Positions 33,755 to 45,287 of a stretch of DNA of 64,000 nt are shown here, piece after piece; position 1 is the stretch's first letter; every line of letters starts with the position of its first letter. Origin of the DNA: Chaenocephalus aceratus. Taxonomy: Eukaryota; Chordata; Actinopteri; Perciformes; Channichthyidae. Below the pieces are notes generated by a model. That model searched no databases. It saw only the letters and a list, made by a program, of their open reading frames with translations, and had not been told where the DNA came from. Location of the stretch: positions 26,083,615 to 26,147,614 of the forward strand of contig CM043796.1 in NCBI GenBank assembly GCA_023974075.1. The letters are read 5' to 3'. Made by a program: the position numbers and the translations under genes.

Positions 33755-35016
33755 AACCCACTGAGCTGCCGAGCCACAGCTCAGTTGGGGAGTCTACAGG
33801 TTCACTAGAAGGTGCCGCAGCTGACTTAATTGGCTCTTGTCCAAACATTAATGTTATGATCGGAGGTGTAACTGTCCCGTGCTTGGTGGACACTGGTTCC
33901 ATGGTGTCCACAGTCACTGAGAGTTTCTTTTTGGAGAAGTTTGCACCTTGGGGCGTTGATCGCCTTCGCTCTTGTCACTGGCTACAGCTGCGAGCAGCTA
34001 ACGGCTTAGCCATTCCATACATTGGCTACTTGGAACTTGATGTAGAGCTGTGTGGTAAAGTGATGTCCCGTTGTGGGATCCTGATCGTTAAGGACCCCCC
34101 TGGTGCTGTGTCTCCTGTGCCTGGAATCATGGGGATGAATGTGATTCGTCGCTGCTATCGAGAGCTCTTCGGGGCCTTTGGCTCTTCTCTTTTTGACACA
34201 CCCATCGTGTCACAGGCACCTGTTGCTGTCATCGCAGCTCTACAGGAGGTCCACCAGTCTCCCGCTCAGGTTCCAGGGAAACTCACTGGCATTGCGAGGG
34301 TCCGGGGAAAGCATGCAGTGCGCATACCCGGAGGGGTGATGAAGCTGGTTGCTAGTACCTGTCCTGAACAGCTTTCTGGTCAAAGTGCTCTCTTCGAGCC
34401 CCCAGAGTCGGGCTTACCAGCTGGGCTGCTCGCCTCACCATGCCTCGTACAGGTTGTCCGGGGTACAGCATACGTCCCTGTGGTCAATGTGGGGACGACC
34501 GAAGTTCTGCTTTACCCACGTACTGGTCTTGGTGTCTTGAGTGCTGCCCAGGTTGTCAGCCTTCCCGCAGGTGTGACTGGGTGGGGTCATCCTTTGCAGC
34601 TGTTTCCTCTCAGACAGCTGCCCCCTCAGTGCACGATAGGTTAGATACATTGGACATGTCTTCATTGACTGAGCGGGAAAAGACAGGCGTAAAGTCTTTG
34701 TGTTGTCAGGTACCAATCTGTCTTCTCAGCCCATGATGGAGACTTGGGCTGTACAACTCTCATTTCGCATGACATCCCCGTACTTGATGATGTGCCTGTC
34801 CGACAGAGGCACCGCCGCATCCCTCCATCGGAGTACGAAGCAGTGAAGGCCCACATTAACCAACTCTTGGAGTCCCAAGTCATTAGGGAGAGCTGCAGCC
34901 CCTATGCATCACCAATTGTTCTGGTGAGGAAAAGGGATGGGAGCTTGCGCTGTGTGTTGACTACCGCCTCCTCAACACAAGACCAGGAAAGATGCCTTCC
35001 CCTTGCCTCGCATTGA
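33754..35016 (+). pseudogene. pol: pol of copy 2: protease and start of reverse transcriptase
   Basis: The protease with DTGS is intact from 33856. Private indels near 34578, 34700 and 34951 and the shared break near 34985 fragment the linker and RT start into three segments (to 34644, 34736 and 35016). Sequence otherwise matches copy 1 with only isolated substitutions (for example C to G at 34119). Confidence 0.78.
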
Positions 35017-35653
35017 GGAAACCTTGGATGCACTTTCTGGGGCCTGCTGGTTCTCCACCCTTGACCTAGCCAGTGGTTACAATCAGGTTCCTATGGCAGA
35101 GCAGGACCGGCCCAAGACCGCTTTCTGTACACCTTTTGGCCTCTTTGAGTTCAACCGCATGCCCTTCGGGTTATGCAATGCCCCTAGCACCTTCCAGCGG
35201 CTGATGCAGAGGATGTTTGGCGACCAACAGGGCCAGTCGCTACTGCTCTATCTTGATGACATCATCGTCTTCTCATCCTCTGTTGAACAACATCTGCAAA
35301 GATTGGAAACAGTGCTCGGTCGGCTTGAGAAAGAGGGCCTAAAGGCCAACCTTCAGAAATGTGTCTTCTTCAAACAGGAGGTTGGATACTTGGGCCATGT
35401 CATCTCCAGCCAGGGTGTCTCCACAGACCCTAGGAAGATTGAGGCAGTGGCAAATTGGAAATGCCCTCGTCATGTTTCAGAGCTGCGCTCCTTCTTGGGT
35501 TTTGCCAGCTATTACCGTCGCTTTGTAGAGGGTTTTGCAAAGTTGGCAGGACCTCTGCATCAGTTAGTGGCAGAGCTGGCAGGCACCAAGTCAAAGAGGA
35601 GATCAAATCAACTCTTGGATGCGGCATGGACACCTCAGTGTGAGGAAAGTTGA
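35003..35653 (+). pseudogene. pol: pol of copy 2: reverse transcriptase core
   Basis: 216 codons, the same length and residues as in copy 1, including LDLASGYNQ and the YLDD box. It ends at the same TGA (35651-35653). Confidence 0.85.
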
Positions 35654-36433
35654 GTCCCTGAAATCCAAGTTGGTCTCAGCTCCATTGCTGGCTTATGCAG
35701 ACTTTTCACCCCTTCATCTTGGAATTGATGCCAGTCATAGTGGCCTTGGGGCTGTCCTTTCCCAGGAGAAGGACAGGGTTGTGAGACCGGTGGCTTATGC
35801 CAGCAGGGGTCTTCGGCCCACTGAGCGCAACATGTCAAACTATAGTTCCATGAAGCTGGAATTCCTTGGGCTCAAGTGGGCTATGACCGAGAAGTTTCGA
35901 GAGTACCTACTGGGGCATAAGTGTACTGTCTACACCGACAACAACCCGTTGAGTTACATCCAGTCTGCCAAACTGGGCGCCACGGAGCAACGGTGGGCGG
36001 CCCAGCTTGCGTCTTTTACTTTGTTGTCAAATACCGCTCTGGTCGCAGCAATGGGAATGCTGACGCACTTTCACGGCAGTATGTGCCTGGTACTTTGCTC
36101 CCTGCCAACCTTCACCAAAACCCATCCTCAGGTCTTGTGGTGCCTGCAACTCAGTCTTCGGTCTCGGTTCTTCCAACCCACTCGGCAACCGATCTTCGTG
36201 CCTGGCAGGAAGATGACCCACTCCTCGAAGAGGTGTTGGTGTTTTGGCGACGTAAGGCTCAGCCTACCTCGGCGGAGAGGCAGCAGCTTCGCCGTCCAGT
36301 CATGGCGCTTTTGCGTCAATGGGACCGCCTTGTGGAGAACGACGGAGTCCTTTTCCGACGAGTGTTCCGCCCTGATGGAGGTGAAAATATCTTCAGCTCA
36401 TTTTGCCTGCTGTTCTCAAGCAGGAAACATTGA
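35619..36433 (+). pseudogene. pol: pol of copy 2: RNase H and connection
   Basis: RNase H motifs are as in copy 1 (IDASHSGLGAV, EFLGLKWA, YTDNNPLSY). A private one-base loss near 35723 makes the segment continuous from 35619, past the position where copy 1 is broken. The shared breaks near 36015 and 36390 follow. Confidence 0.75.
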
Positions 36434-37365
36434 GGCAGTTACACCAAGAGCATGGCCACCAAGGAATCGAAAGGACTACGGAGTTAGTCAGACAACGATG
36501 CTATTGGCCGGGAATGTCCTCAGATATCAAGAGCTGGGTCCAGGAGTGTGAACGTTGCCAAGTGGCAAAAGACTCGGGGCATGTACCCCATAGCTTTATG
36601 GGCCACTTGCTTGCCTCACGACCCAATGAAATCTTGGCAATAGATTTCACCTTGTTGGAACCCTCCCGGAACGGGCTGGAGAACGTCCTTGTCATGACTG
36701 ACGTGTTCAGCAAATTCACAGTGGCTGTCCCCACTCGGGACCAACGGGCCTCCACTGTGGCCCAAGTCCTGACCTATGAATGGTTTTATAAGTTTGGGGT
36801 CCCAAGCCGTCTTCATTCGGACCAGGGAAGGAGCTTCGAGGGTTCTTTGATCCAGCAACTTTGTTCTCTGTACGGTGTTGCTAAATCCCGTACTACCCCC
36901 TACCATCCTGCGGGTAACGGGCAATGCGAACGGTTCAATAGAACCCTCCATAACCTCCTTCGCACCTTACCAGCATCTCGCAAACATGATTGGGCTTCCT
37001 GTTTGCCTCAGGTGCTGTTCTGTTACAACACTACGCCCCATCAGGGCACTGGTGAAACACCGTTCTATCTGATGTTTGGACAGGAACCTCAGCTTCCTAT
37101 AGACTTTCTCCTGGGTCGAGTCCAGGAGCCGGTACTTGGCGGGGTACAGGATTGGGTGGTCGAACATCAAGCCAGGCTCAGAATTGCTTTCGAGGGTGCT
37201 CATGAATGGTTGTTGGCTGCTGCTGGCCGCCGGAAAGAGCGGCATGACCAGCGAGTCCGAGAGGCACATCTCCCAGTTGGCCAAATGGTTTATCTGAGGA
37301 ACCATGGGGTTAGAGGGCGGCATAAAATCAAGATCTCTGGAGCTCTGTGGTACACCAGGTCGTGA
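36403..37365 (+). pseudogene. pol: pol of copy 2: integrase, complete core
   Basis: An uninterrupted 320-codon segment contains the zinc-binding HHCC domain (H14/H19, C49 and C52). The catalytic triad is Asp81, Asp140 and Glu176, i.e. the last two spaced D-x35-E as in retroviral-type integrases. It is followed by the basic linker and the start of the GPY/F-like region. A one-base loss near 37329 truncates the C-terminus relative to copy 1. It is not an independent gene: it is joined to RNase H only across a frame break. Confidence 0.85.
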
Positions 37366-37845
37366 AGGCGCCATCTGGTGAAGGAACAGTCTATACGGTG
37401 GCCCCAGTGAATGACCTACAACGAGTCCGAAATGTCCACCGGGACATGTTGAAGGCTGTGGTTCGTCCTGAGGCCACCGCTTTTCCGCCCAGGCCTCCAC
37501 CTCCACCCGTGTCGACTGTCTTAACAGATCACTCCTCTGCCGATAGCGACCTTTGGCTGTTGGTTCCGGAGACTCACTCTTCACCACCTGCAGTAGCTCC
37601 AGGTGCTTCTTGTCCCTCTGTTGCAACCCCTTTGCAGGCCAGGCCTGTTCAGGAAGTGCCTCACCGTGCAGGTTGCCTCCTCCCAGGTCTTTCAGTGTCC
37701 CCAACCGATCAGCCCAGTACTAACCATCAGCTGTGCGTCGAACTGTTCGCCCTACGGCTGGCCACCACTCAAATGTCCACCATCTTCCTCGGTCTACAGG
37801 CCCTCAGGACAACGTAGCGAGTCCACTTCGGGCCCCCGTGTCTAA
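37347..37845 (+). pseudogene. pol: pol of copy 2: Pro-rich C-terminal tail
   Basis: Same Pro/Ser-rich tail as copy 1, but private indels near 37731 and 37750 change the frame of the last ~35 codons. The stop is at 37843-37845. Confidence 0.6.
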
Positions 37846-37910
37846 TTCCCAATCTGCCGTTTTCAGGCCTTGGTGCTAGCTTCTCATATTCACCGTCGGG
37901 TCGACGATGC

Positions 37911-37926
37911 AAAAGTGGGGGGTAGA
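37911..37926 (+). promoter_or_regulatory. polypurine tract of copy 2
   Basis: AAAAGTGGGGGGTAGA directly before LTR 3. Confidence 0.8.
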
Positions 37927-39374
37927 TGTGACGGACGTCACGTCTCCTCCCTCTGTGACGCTGCTTGGCACCATGCCAGCGCACCTGCTATTTTGCGCAC
38001 CTGCTATTTAAGTGGAGACAAATCTGCTCCCTCCCCCTCCGCTTCTCCTTGAATGTGGCGTGGATTGTTTGGCGTGGCAGCTCGCGCATCACACTCTCTA
38101 CCAGACAGGTAAAACCTCTTGCATTTCTGTCATCTATTCATGGGCACGAGCGGACACCCGGCTTGACACTACTCTGTCTTAGCGCAGCTGACGCCCGGTG
38201 CGTTTGAGGAGGATTGGCTCCGGAGGTTCCCGGTTTTGCAGTGTTAACTATTGGTGAGTTGCCGTTGTCTGCCGTGTTCTCACCTTGAGCTTGGTTCCTC
38301 TGGTGTGTACTGACTGTTATTAATGTCACAGTGAGATTTGGCCGTGGGATGTTGGGTCTCGCTCTCCCTTCCCTGTGGGCTCTGTGGCTGCAACTGGGCC
38401 GCACAGGCTGGTATGATGAACTCCCCCATGGATAACTTTTAATGCAATAAACTTAAGTAGGCTATTCACCAGTCATTTTAAACCACTTTCCAGGGGTGCC
38501 ATAAACATTCTCCCTTCCTGGTGGGCTCTGTGGCAGCGCCTAGCTGTAAAAGTTGGGACGCCGTAACCACTCTCCCCACTTCTGGTCATCATCCCCCCCC
38601 CCCCTACCTGCTGTTTTGGCTCGGCGAGCTCTCGCACCGAGCTGTGGCTCATCTAATTGACAGGCCCTGACTACTCCGTGTTGGACTGTCACTAGGGCCG
38701 TTTTGAGGTCACGGAATTTCAAGGACACTTATTGTTTAGTTGATTTCTTTTGATTAGCTGTTTTCTGCATCATGTTTTGAGTACATTCAGAGTATTTTGT
38801 TATTGTGTGATTTTGTTTTATTTCTTTTGTTAAATTAGTTTACTCAAGTTGTTGTTTACGGTATATTTAGATTGGTTTATTTAGTTGTTTTCCTTTTTGT
38901 TTATTCATCTTCCAACCACGTTTTAATCATCTTACTGATTTTTAACTGTTTCTCTCTTGTGCCGGACAGGTGCGTGGGCTCGAGGCGGCAAACCCAATCC
39001 CTGGTGGTGGGTGTTCTTCACGGGTCCGTTTTGTTTGATGTGCAGTGTCACGGGTGATTTTGATTGACCCCTTTCCTCCCCGTTTTGTTAATTGCCGCCG
39101 TGGTAAGCCCCAGCACTGTCCTTCTGCCTCCTCCCTGGAGAACTTTTAGAATATTATCTGTGTATTATTAGGAATACAATTATGTGCTAATAAAATAACA
39201 ATTTGTTGTAATATCTTTTATACTGTCTCTGCCTGTGGTGTTCAAACGAACCTGATTGCCTTTTATGAAATTGTATAACTTTAGTTTTTAGTAAATTTCC
39301 TGGGGCGAAACTCCCCCAGGTGGCGTTGTCAGCAAACCGAGAGTACCTACATGAAACCCACACCCACCGCCACA
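37927..39374 (+). mobile_element. Ty3/gypsy LTR 3, complete, 1448 bp
   Basis: TGTGACGGACGTCACG...CCACCGCCACA. It matches LTR 2 almost base for base apart from about twenty scattered one- to four-base indels and very few substitutions. It is followed directly by TTTAGTAGATATCTAC of the host TIR element, marking the right insertion boundary. Confidence 0.92.
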
Positions 39375-40080
39375 TTTAGTAGATATCTACAAACAAAGAG
39401 TCGATATTTTTCTTAAACCATTTAGTGCTTCACATAATAAAATACACAACGGCTGTAGCCTGATTATGCTTTAGGAGCTGTAGGTGTGTGTGTGGTACAG
39501 TGTGTAGGTGTGTGTTGTACAGTGCGTAGATGCGGCGGACAGACGGGTCTCAGTTGGTTTGATGTCCTTACTTTTAATACTTTTAATACAACTTTTGGCC
39601 CGTAATTTCAATTCCCCATTTCAGCGACTAGAGAGAGGGGGGGGGGGGGATGGGGGGATATCCAGTCTCTGATTGTGTTACGTTATTATGAGAGTGCTCT
39701 CATACTTTAAATTGCATATATTTATATAAATATATTTGTGTGTGTGTCCGCATCTGTAGCCTGGTATTGTCTCATTATACCGCACTCTCAATGAATTCAA
39801 AGTAAATATGTGGGGAACAATGTCAGCTGATCCAGCAGAGATTATAAAATATGACAAAACACTCAACAGCTGATGCAGCTGTTGCCACGTAATAATGAAC
39901 GGACGTCGCTTTAATATGACCGCTCAGAGGAGAGGAGTCTCATTTCTTTAAACGTCTGCTGCTTCCCCTCCTCTCTCCTCGGTTCCCCTCCTCGGTCCTC
40001 CGCTCGCATCTCCTGTGGGCGGGACTAAGTCTCGAAGGAGGGGAGTCGAGGAGGTGACAATTAAGAATTGAGAAGCCTCT
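39375..40080. mobile_element. TIR element 2, 3' part after the gypsy insertion
   Basis: It starts TTTAGTAGATATCTACAAAC, homologous to 23684 onward, and continues beyond the point where element 1 stops. The end reads AGGTGACAATTAAGAATTGA, then GAAGCCTCT, whose reverse complement AGAGGCTTCTCAATTC is the terminal repeat of the start at 24064. A G-run lies at 39638-39649. Non-coding. Confidence 0.6.
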
Positions 40081-40434
40081 AGAGAGAACAAACAAGAGTG
40101 ATGGAAATCGGGAGGAAATAAAGTTCATTTAAGTGGAGAAGTAAGTTTTGTTTTGTTTTAATACATAGAGCGTCCTATTTATATAGCTAGCGTTAGCGTG
40201 CCTAACTACTACACCAAGCTGATGAGAGCTTCAGTGAAGAGAAGATACAGTGAGGGAAAGAACATTGTTAAAAGAGATGACAAATCAAGTGCAGGCAAAT
40301 AATACGGGCCATAGTGAGTACCGCGGAAAAAGGACATTTGAATTCTTAGCAGTTTGTTTATTTGTGTATAGATGTTGCAACTATACAGAGCTTTAGCAAT
40401 TGCCTGTAACTATGGTCATGCTAATAAAAGCTAT

Positions 40435-40551
<117 letters not shown>

Positions 40552-40671
40552 CAGAGTCAACGGTAAACATGATGTATCTTTCTATTTATTTTAGCTAACC
40601 ACTATTTTAGACTGTATGTTTTTGATTGACTTGATTAAATGGATTTACTACATCAATGTATGTCTTTTCAG

Positions 40672-40744
40672 GCCGCATGTGGTGTCCTTTCTGTGGCCAA
40701 CATCTGGGGACAGTTCAAGTGTTCTGTGGCTCCTGTGGAAAAAT
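40672..40744 (+). pseudogene. exon-like zinc-ribbon segment
   Basis: After a TCTTTTCAG acceptor (AG at 40670-40671), ATG 40677 opens MWCPFCGQHL...FCGSCGKM, with two C-x2-C-G knuckles about 12 residues apart, as in N-terminal zinc ribbons. A possible donor AT|GTACAG follows. Without splicing the frame ends at 40766. The upstream leader with GTAAGT at about 40141 could supply a 5' exon. In my recollection similar ribbons begin some transposon-amplified fish HECT proteins, which would fit the HECT-like exon 240 bp away on the other strand. Confidence 0.4.
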
Positions 40745-40987
40745 GTACAGTTTTTGGCAGAAGTGAAACAAACAGTAGTTCACTTTTTTTTTTATCTGTT
40801 TCAAATGCAAGAAATAAGGATTTCAACACACTACTCTGTTTAGAATACTAATTGCAGATGCATACACTATTATCAGCATGAAGGACACATTTTTTCATTG
40901 CCTGTTTATGTGAAATATGTAGAAGCCATCATTAAATTGTAGACCAATGCATGATTAAATACACAAAACATGTGTATTATATTATAC

Positions 40988-41101
40988 ATGTCCACTCCAT
41001 CCTCAGTGTGTCCCTCATCATCAGTGAACTTAACTGACATCTCATGAGAGGGATCGAATGAGGCTCCTTTGAAGCCACGGATTGCTCTATCCCACACAAA
41101 T
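40988..41101 (-). pseudogene. HECT-domain-like exon
   Basis: Read on the minus strand after acceptor AATAG (AG at 41102-41103). The 38-codon segment contains FVWDRAIRGFKGASFDP, then MSVKFTDDEGHTEDGVD, and ends at a GTATAA donor. The WD-x-A-x-RGF and VKF-x-DD-G-x-x-E-x-x-VD pattern is the start of HECT E3 ubiquitin-ligase domains of the G2E3-like type that are abundant in fish genomes. The catalytic Cys lobe is not present. The upstream exon-like piece at 41293-41324 joins in phase. It is a fragment, not a functional ligase. Confidence 0.5.
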
Positions 41102-41292
41102 CTATTAATATTGAACCTGCTGCAAGATGTATTTGTTATATTTGCAGAGAGTCTGCAACAATGTGTGCCGCAGTCAGGTATTCTGTGCTGGGAAAGACAA
41201 AGTGATGTATTGTAATATTAAATGATGAAGCTAGTAATAAGATGTACAGTATAGATAGAACAATTAAGTGGTAATAGTAACAATTAATACCG

Positions 41293-41905
41293 TTGCTCCA
41301 TTTTGTCTTCTGGCTCAGACTGGCTATCAATAATGATAAGTGCACACACATTTGTGTAGTTGCTGCAGTGAGAAGACAGTTGAATAATTATTTTCAAATA
41401 CATAATATATGCATGACAGTCATATTTACAAAAGGATGTCGATCCTCTTCCTGTTTTATACACATTGGGTTCTAAACAGACAACAGCACTTTTGTCTGAT
41501 CTTTGAAAAATATTTGAGGGTGTTTTTTGTATCGTCTTCACTAAGATGTCAGATGTTGTGGGTGTCACTTGGAAATGTATGAAAGTATAATTGTTCTGCT
41601 TCCTGGCAAAGTTACCCACTGTGATTGGAGGCTATACAAACAAACAAATGTAAAATAAAGCTACAGAGCAAACAACTGTCACGATGCAACTGTCAACATC
41701 GTTTACCTATAGAAGATGTTCTGACCCGGGGCAGACTGGACCTCTTCCTGGAATGGGGTTGGTGCTCCATCCTATTTTTACCCAGGAAACAAGTGCACAC
41801 AAAGGTATTTATTGATTTCATGTTCACAAATTCAAACCTACATGGTCTAATTACATTTTTAATTAGTCTTACCCGATCAGACGCTGGTTGTGGCTGCCTG
41901 AGAGG
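41293..41905 (-). pseudogene. exon-like pieces upstream of the HECT segment
   Basis: On the minus strand, 41293-41324 (SQSEPEDKMEQ) has AG before it and GTATTA after it. Its last two bases combine with the first base of the HECT-like exon to keep the frame open. Further upstream, 41872-41905 is bounded by ATCAG and GTAAGA, and about 41708-41771 by AAATAG and GTAAAC (or an earlier GTCAGA). 41400-41632 is a long open stretch with TSDILVKTIQKTPSNIF. Phases of these last three could not be reconciled with certainty, so they are candidates only. Confidence 0.3.
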
Positions 41906-42182
41906 TCTGATAAAGGTAAACAACAAATATATTTAAACTACTGTACTGTTAAAACATTCTGCTTCTTGTGGCACAAAATAATATGTTGACAATGTTTTAT
42001 TTTACCCTGCAAACTGTTGTCCATTCGTGGAGTGCTCACTTTTGGAACGTGGAATGTCCCACACCTGCATTCACACAAATGACTGACTGAAATAAAATAA
42101 ATTCACTTTAATTAAGAATAAATGCCACGATAAATCCAAACTGACCAAAGTACATTATATTACATTATATTATGTTATCAAC

Positions 42183-42281
42183 GCCTTTGTGACCTCGAGA
42201 CTCGATTATTGCAACGCTCTATACGTGGGTATGGACCAGGCCTCAATTAAACGCCTGCAGCTAGTGCAGAACGCAGCGGCA
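42183..42281 (+). pseudogene. L2-type LINE reverse transcriptase scrap
   Basis: The 33 codons contain FVTSRLDYCNALYVG and IKRLQLVQNAAA, the conserved C-terminal motif of L2/CR1-type LINE reverse transcriptases. Both ends break off abruptly. It is an internal LINE fragment inside the TIR element. Confidence 0.75.
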
Positions 42282-42489
42282 AATATATCTATATGATGTC
42301 AAGAGTTACATTTAGGTGCACAATGCTGTCTCTTGACTTGCAAGCTCTTTTACCAAACAAGCTAACGCTAGCTGGGTAAATATGACGCTCTTTGTATCAA
42401 AACAAAACTTACCTTCTTATATATCGACTTTTTCCACTTCGATCAACTTTGTTTCCTCCGTCTTCAATTTGCAGCACTCTTGTTCGTTC

Positions 42490-43554
42490 TCTCGAGGGCT
42501 GAAGTCGAATAGTCCATTTAGTTTAGGAACCTTCCTAACAGAGTGAAATGACCCGGAAGTCCCTCAGTGGCAGCCATGATAAGTGCCGTTCGATTTCTCT
42601 AGAATGATGAGAATGATAGGAAAGGAGGTTTCAAACTTCCTTTATAACCTCCTTTAGCTTAGGAACCACTCGACCTCCCTAACCGAAAGGAGAGGAGAAA
42701 ATGCTGCCCCACAATGCCTTGCAGCCGCAGCATTTGCCGTTCACGACAGTCGGCCGTTCACGGAAACAACCGATTATGACGGAGAAGAAATTATATCATG
42801 AACGTTACGGTGCTTATTAAGCTTTTTAAAACGTATGTGGTAAGTTGCCAAAGTGCTTTGTTTTGAACGTTCATCAGTATTATAATCAAAGAGAGAAATA
42901 TGAACGTTAGTTTTTTACTGAAATGATCAAATAAAGTCAACATCTCAGTCTGAGCTGTGTGGGGTTTGTTCAACTTTTAAAAGATGTTTGAATGGTGATA
43001 TACACAGTGATAGATGTTAAGGACTAACGTTTATAATGAATACATTTGTATTGATTTTGAGATATTTTCATACCATCATATATATTGGGATCATTTGTAT
43101 TAATGTGGACCGGAGGGAGAGGGGGACGAGCATAAGTTTCACTTTCCTTTTTTATTTCAATTCCAACTTTGGTCATGAAGAATATGTTTCTCTGTTGTCC
43201 ACGTTCATAAAGCAAAGCAACAGCATCAGAGCACGGTGCAGAGTCTCTAGATGAGTTTACAGTAGTCCCTCGTTCTTATTGAACATCCATGTTGTAGTCC
43301 GCTGTATAGAAAACTGTAGTTTCCATAGTTTCCCCTCAGCAGCAGACGCACATTCATGACGTCCGCTGGCGCATCATAAACACGTCGGATAGTGAAAGTG
43401 CATTCGGATTCTCTAAAGTACCGCAGTCTCTTCTCCTAAGTCCTTTTGAATTCTCCTATCCACTATCCCTTAACCCCGTGACGTTTCACTCAGAGGTCAA
43501 GGAATAGGAGATAGGGTTAGAACTTAGTAGCTGATTTTTAAACTATCCGACCGC
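42490..43554. mobile_element. second TIR-type element, distant relative of 23258 family
   Basis: 42500-42620 follows the same order of blocks as 23300-23400 (TGACCCGGAA, TCAG, GCCAT, then ATTTCTCTA-AATG) at low identity. Toward the right end, 43384-43553 begins GTCGGATAGT and ends ACTATCCGAC, a 10-bp inverted pair around 150 bp. Whether this is one element or two adjacent MITEs is unclear. 42760-43380 holds no gene. Confidence 0.35.
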
Positions 43555-43785
43555 AACCTATGTCTGGTCATACATCAATCTGTTCCACGTAGCGCGCCCC
43601 CCTAGAGGCCTGGAGCACTTCCGGAATGTTTGTTTTTTGTATGTGCTTTGGGATTTGCATATCGTGAAGCGTTTTTCTGTTGCGTTTGTTTTCGGGGTTT
43701 GTGTGTTTTTCATTTCAGGATTTGCAGCTGTTTCCTGCTAATGTATGGGTTTTTGGCCGTTGTTCCGCGTTTGCACCTGCCGGTG
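43555..43785 (-). repeat. right arm of long-range inverted repeat (island edge)
   Basis: Reverse complement of the 22929-23256 sequence, ending GTTCCGCGTTTGCACCTGCC. It lacks the left copy's internal duplication and the ACGGTGGC terminus is altered to CACCGGC. The arms are about 20.3 kb apart. Confidence 0.7.
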
Positions 43786-44439
43786 CGACAGCTCCTGTTG
43801 CAGTATGACCATACCAAACTCTACACACATCAGATGCTCTGTTATTACGTTTGTTCTGCTTTTCTGTGAAGGAGAGACTTTTTTTGACTTGAATAAGTAA
43901 CTTGTTACTCTGGGCACAGCCGTAGTGCCAGTATGTGCATGTAAATTGACAACATGGGCGCGTAAATCATGTGTCTACAACCGCTTATTCGAACTATAAA
44001 TATTGTTTCGTTCCAGTCAGCTGCCCTGACAGTTATAGGGCAGCTGACTGCCACTATACTGACAGTTTTGTGATTCTCCAAGAAGACTCATTTGGTCATT
44101 GCGCAAACACACAATTGTGTTTGTTGGTACACGGGACAAAATGGAATAGCTCTACCCAAATATGTTTATTTGATGTGGCTCGTCGATCCTTTTCTTACAA
44201 TATCTAAAATTGCTTGCATAAACTGATGTGCGTGACATGGCACATTTGGAAATCTTTGCGCTATAATATCCTCTCCAGAATTGTGTCAAAAAGCTAAGAT
44301 ATGGCCTACTTTAAAATAATTGAAGGAACCCACTAAATTTGCATCTGGGAAAATCACAGCATCTGTTTTCGCACTGGTTGATGGATGTGGTTTCCATAAA
44401 TATATTGTTTTTCAACCCCCACAAGGAACCGGAAGACAA
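43786..44439. other. no gene seen; one perfect hairpin
   Basis: Apart from the inverted repeat at 44013-44049 (separate entry) only short ORFs without motifs are present. Confidence 0.4.
44013..44049. repeat. perfect 14-bp hairpin
   Basis: CAGTCAGCTGCCCT and AGGGCAGCTGACTG are exact reverse complements around a 9-base loop (GACAGTTAT). CTGACAGTT recurs just downstream at about 44058. Function unknown. Confidence 0.8.
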
Positions 44440-44880
44440 ATAAATGGGGTCTACTTTTAGCAACGTAGATAACGTCTCACTTCCCCTCTCCGTTCAAGTT
44501 TAGCTCTCGGAGCCTCATTTGAGGGTGATTGATAGAAACTGTCGGTTTTCACGGATAATCGAAGCGATCGCCCCGCAAACCACCAATCAACTATCCCGAT
44601 CCCTTGCATCATCCGCTCCATCCACCACCGTGAGTGATGGTGACACCTCTAATTGGATTCACTCTGTGAAAACAACGCAACGGAGGAACGTCTTGGGGAA
44701 AGAAATGAGACAATTATGCACAACGGTAATGCACTACGGTAATTTAGAGAAACTCATATTTATTCCGAGAGGCAAAGTGAAGCAGAAGGCGGCGGCGGGC
44801 GCTCTTCAGAGGTGTTTTATTGAATTTGTCAGGTTGTTTCCTTTTCCATGGCCCAATCCCTTCCTCTATCTGTTCTATCC
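44440..44880. promoter_or_regulatory. candidate conserved non-coding element
   Basis: Repeat-free block with GGTGATTGATAGAAACTGTC (Pbx/Meis-like words) and CTAATTGGATTCACTC. A 131-codon ORF crosses it but has no motif. Assignment rests on texture only. Confidence 0.2.
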
Positions 44881-45204
44881 ATCACACACACACACACAAA
44901 CAAACTCAAAATGATGGGTTTCTCTCCACACCCCGGGGCTCGCTCGACCCCTGCACCAGATTAAATCTGACACTCATGACCAGCCCTGACAGGGGGAGAG
45001 AATACTGCCTGGTGAGGAGGGGGGAGATGGGATGCAATGGGTAGTTGGACGAGGGGAGATGAGGTGGTCGGGGGGTTGAACGGTAAGTTTAGAGTGACAG
45101 GCTAATTAGGGCTTTCCTGCGTGAAGCTTTATTTTCATATTTACTCCAGAGTATCAGAAGGCCAAACAACTCTCTGACCAGCCAGCTTGGATTACATAGT
45201 GCAT

Positions 45205-45218
45205 GCGCACACGCACAC

Positions 45219-45287
<69 letters not shown>
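45205..45287. repeat. (CA)n microsatellite
   Basis: CA array with CACG interruptions. The Cys/Val ORF on the minus strand is a by-product. Confidence 0.9.

Noticed and set aside
36967..37704. 245-codon minus-strand ORF opposite the integrase tail
   Set aside because: Antisense shadow of pol; no motif, and its counterpart in copy 1 is split.
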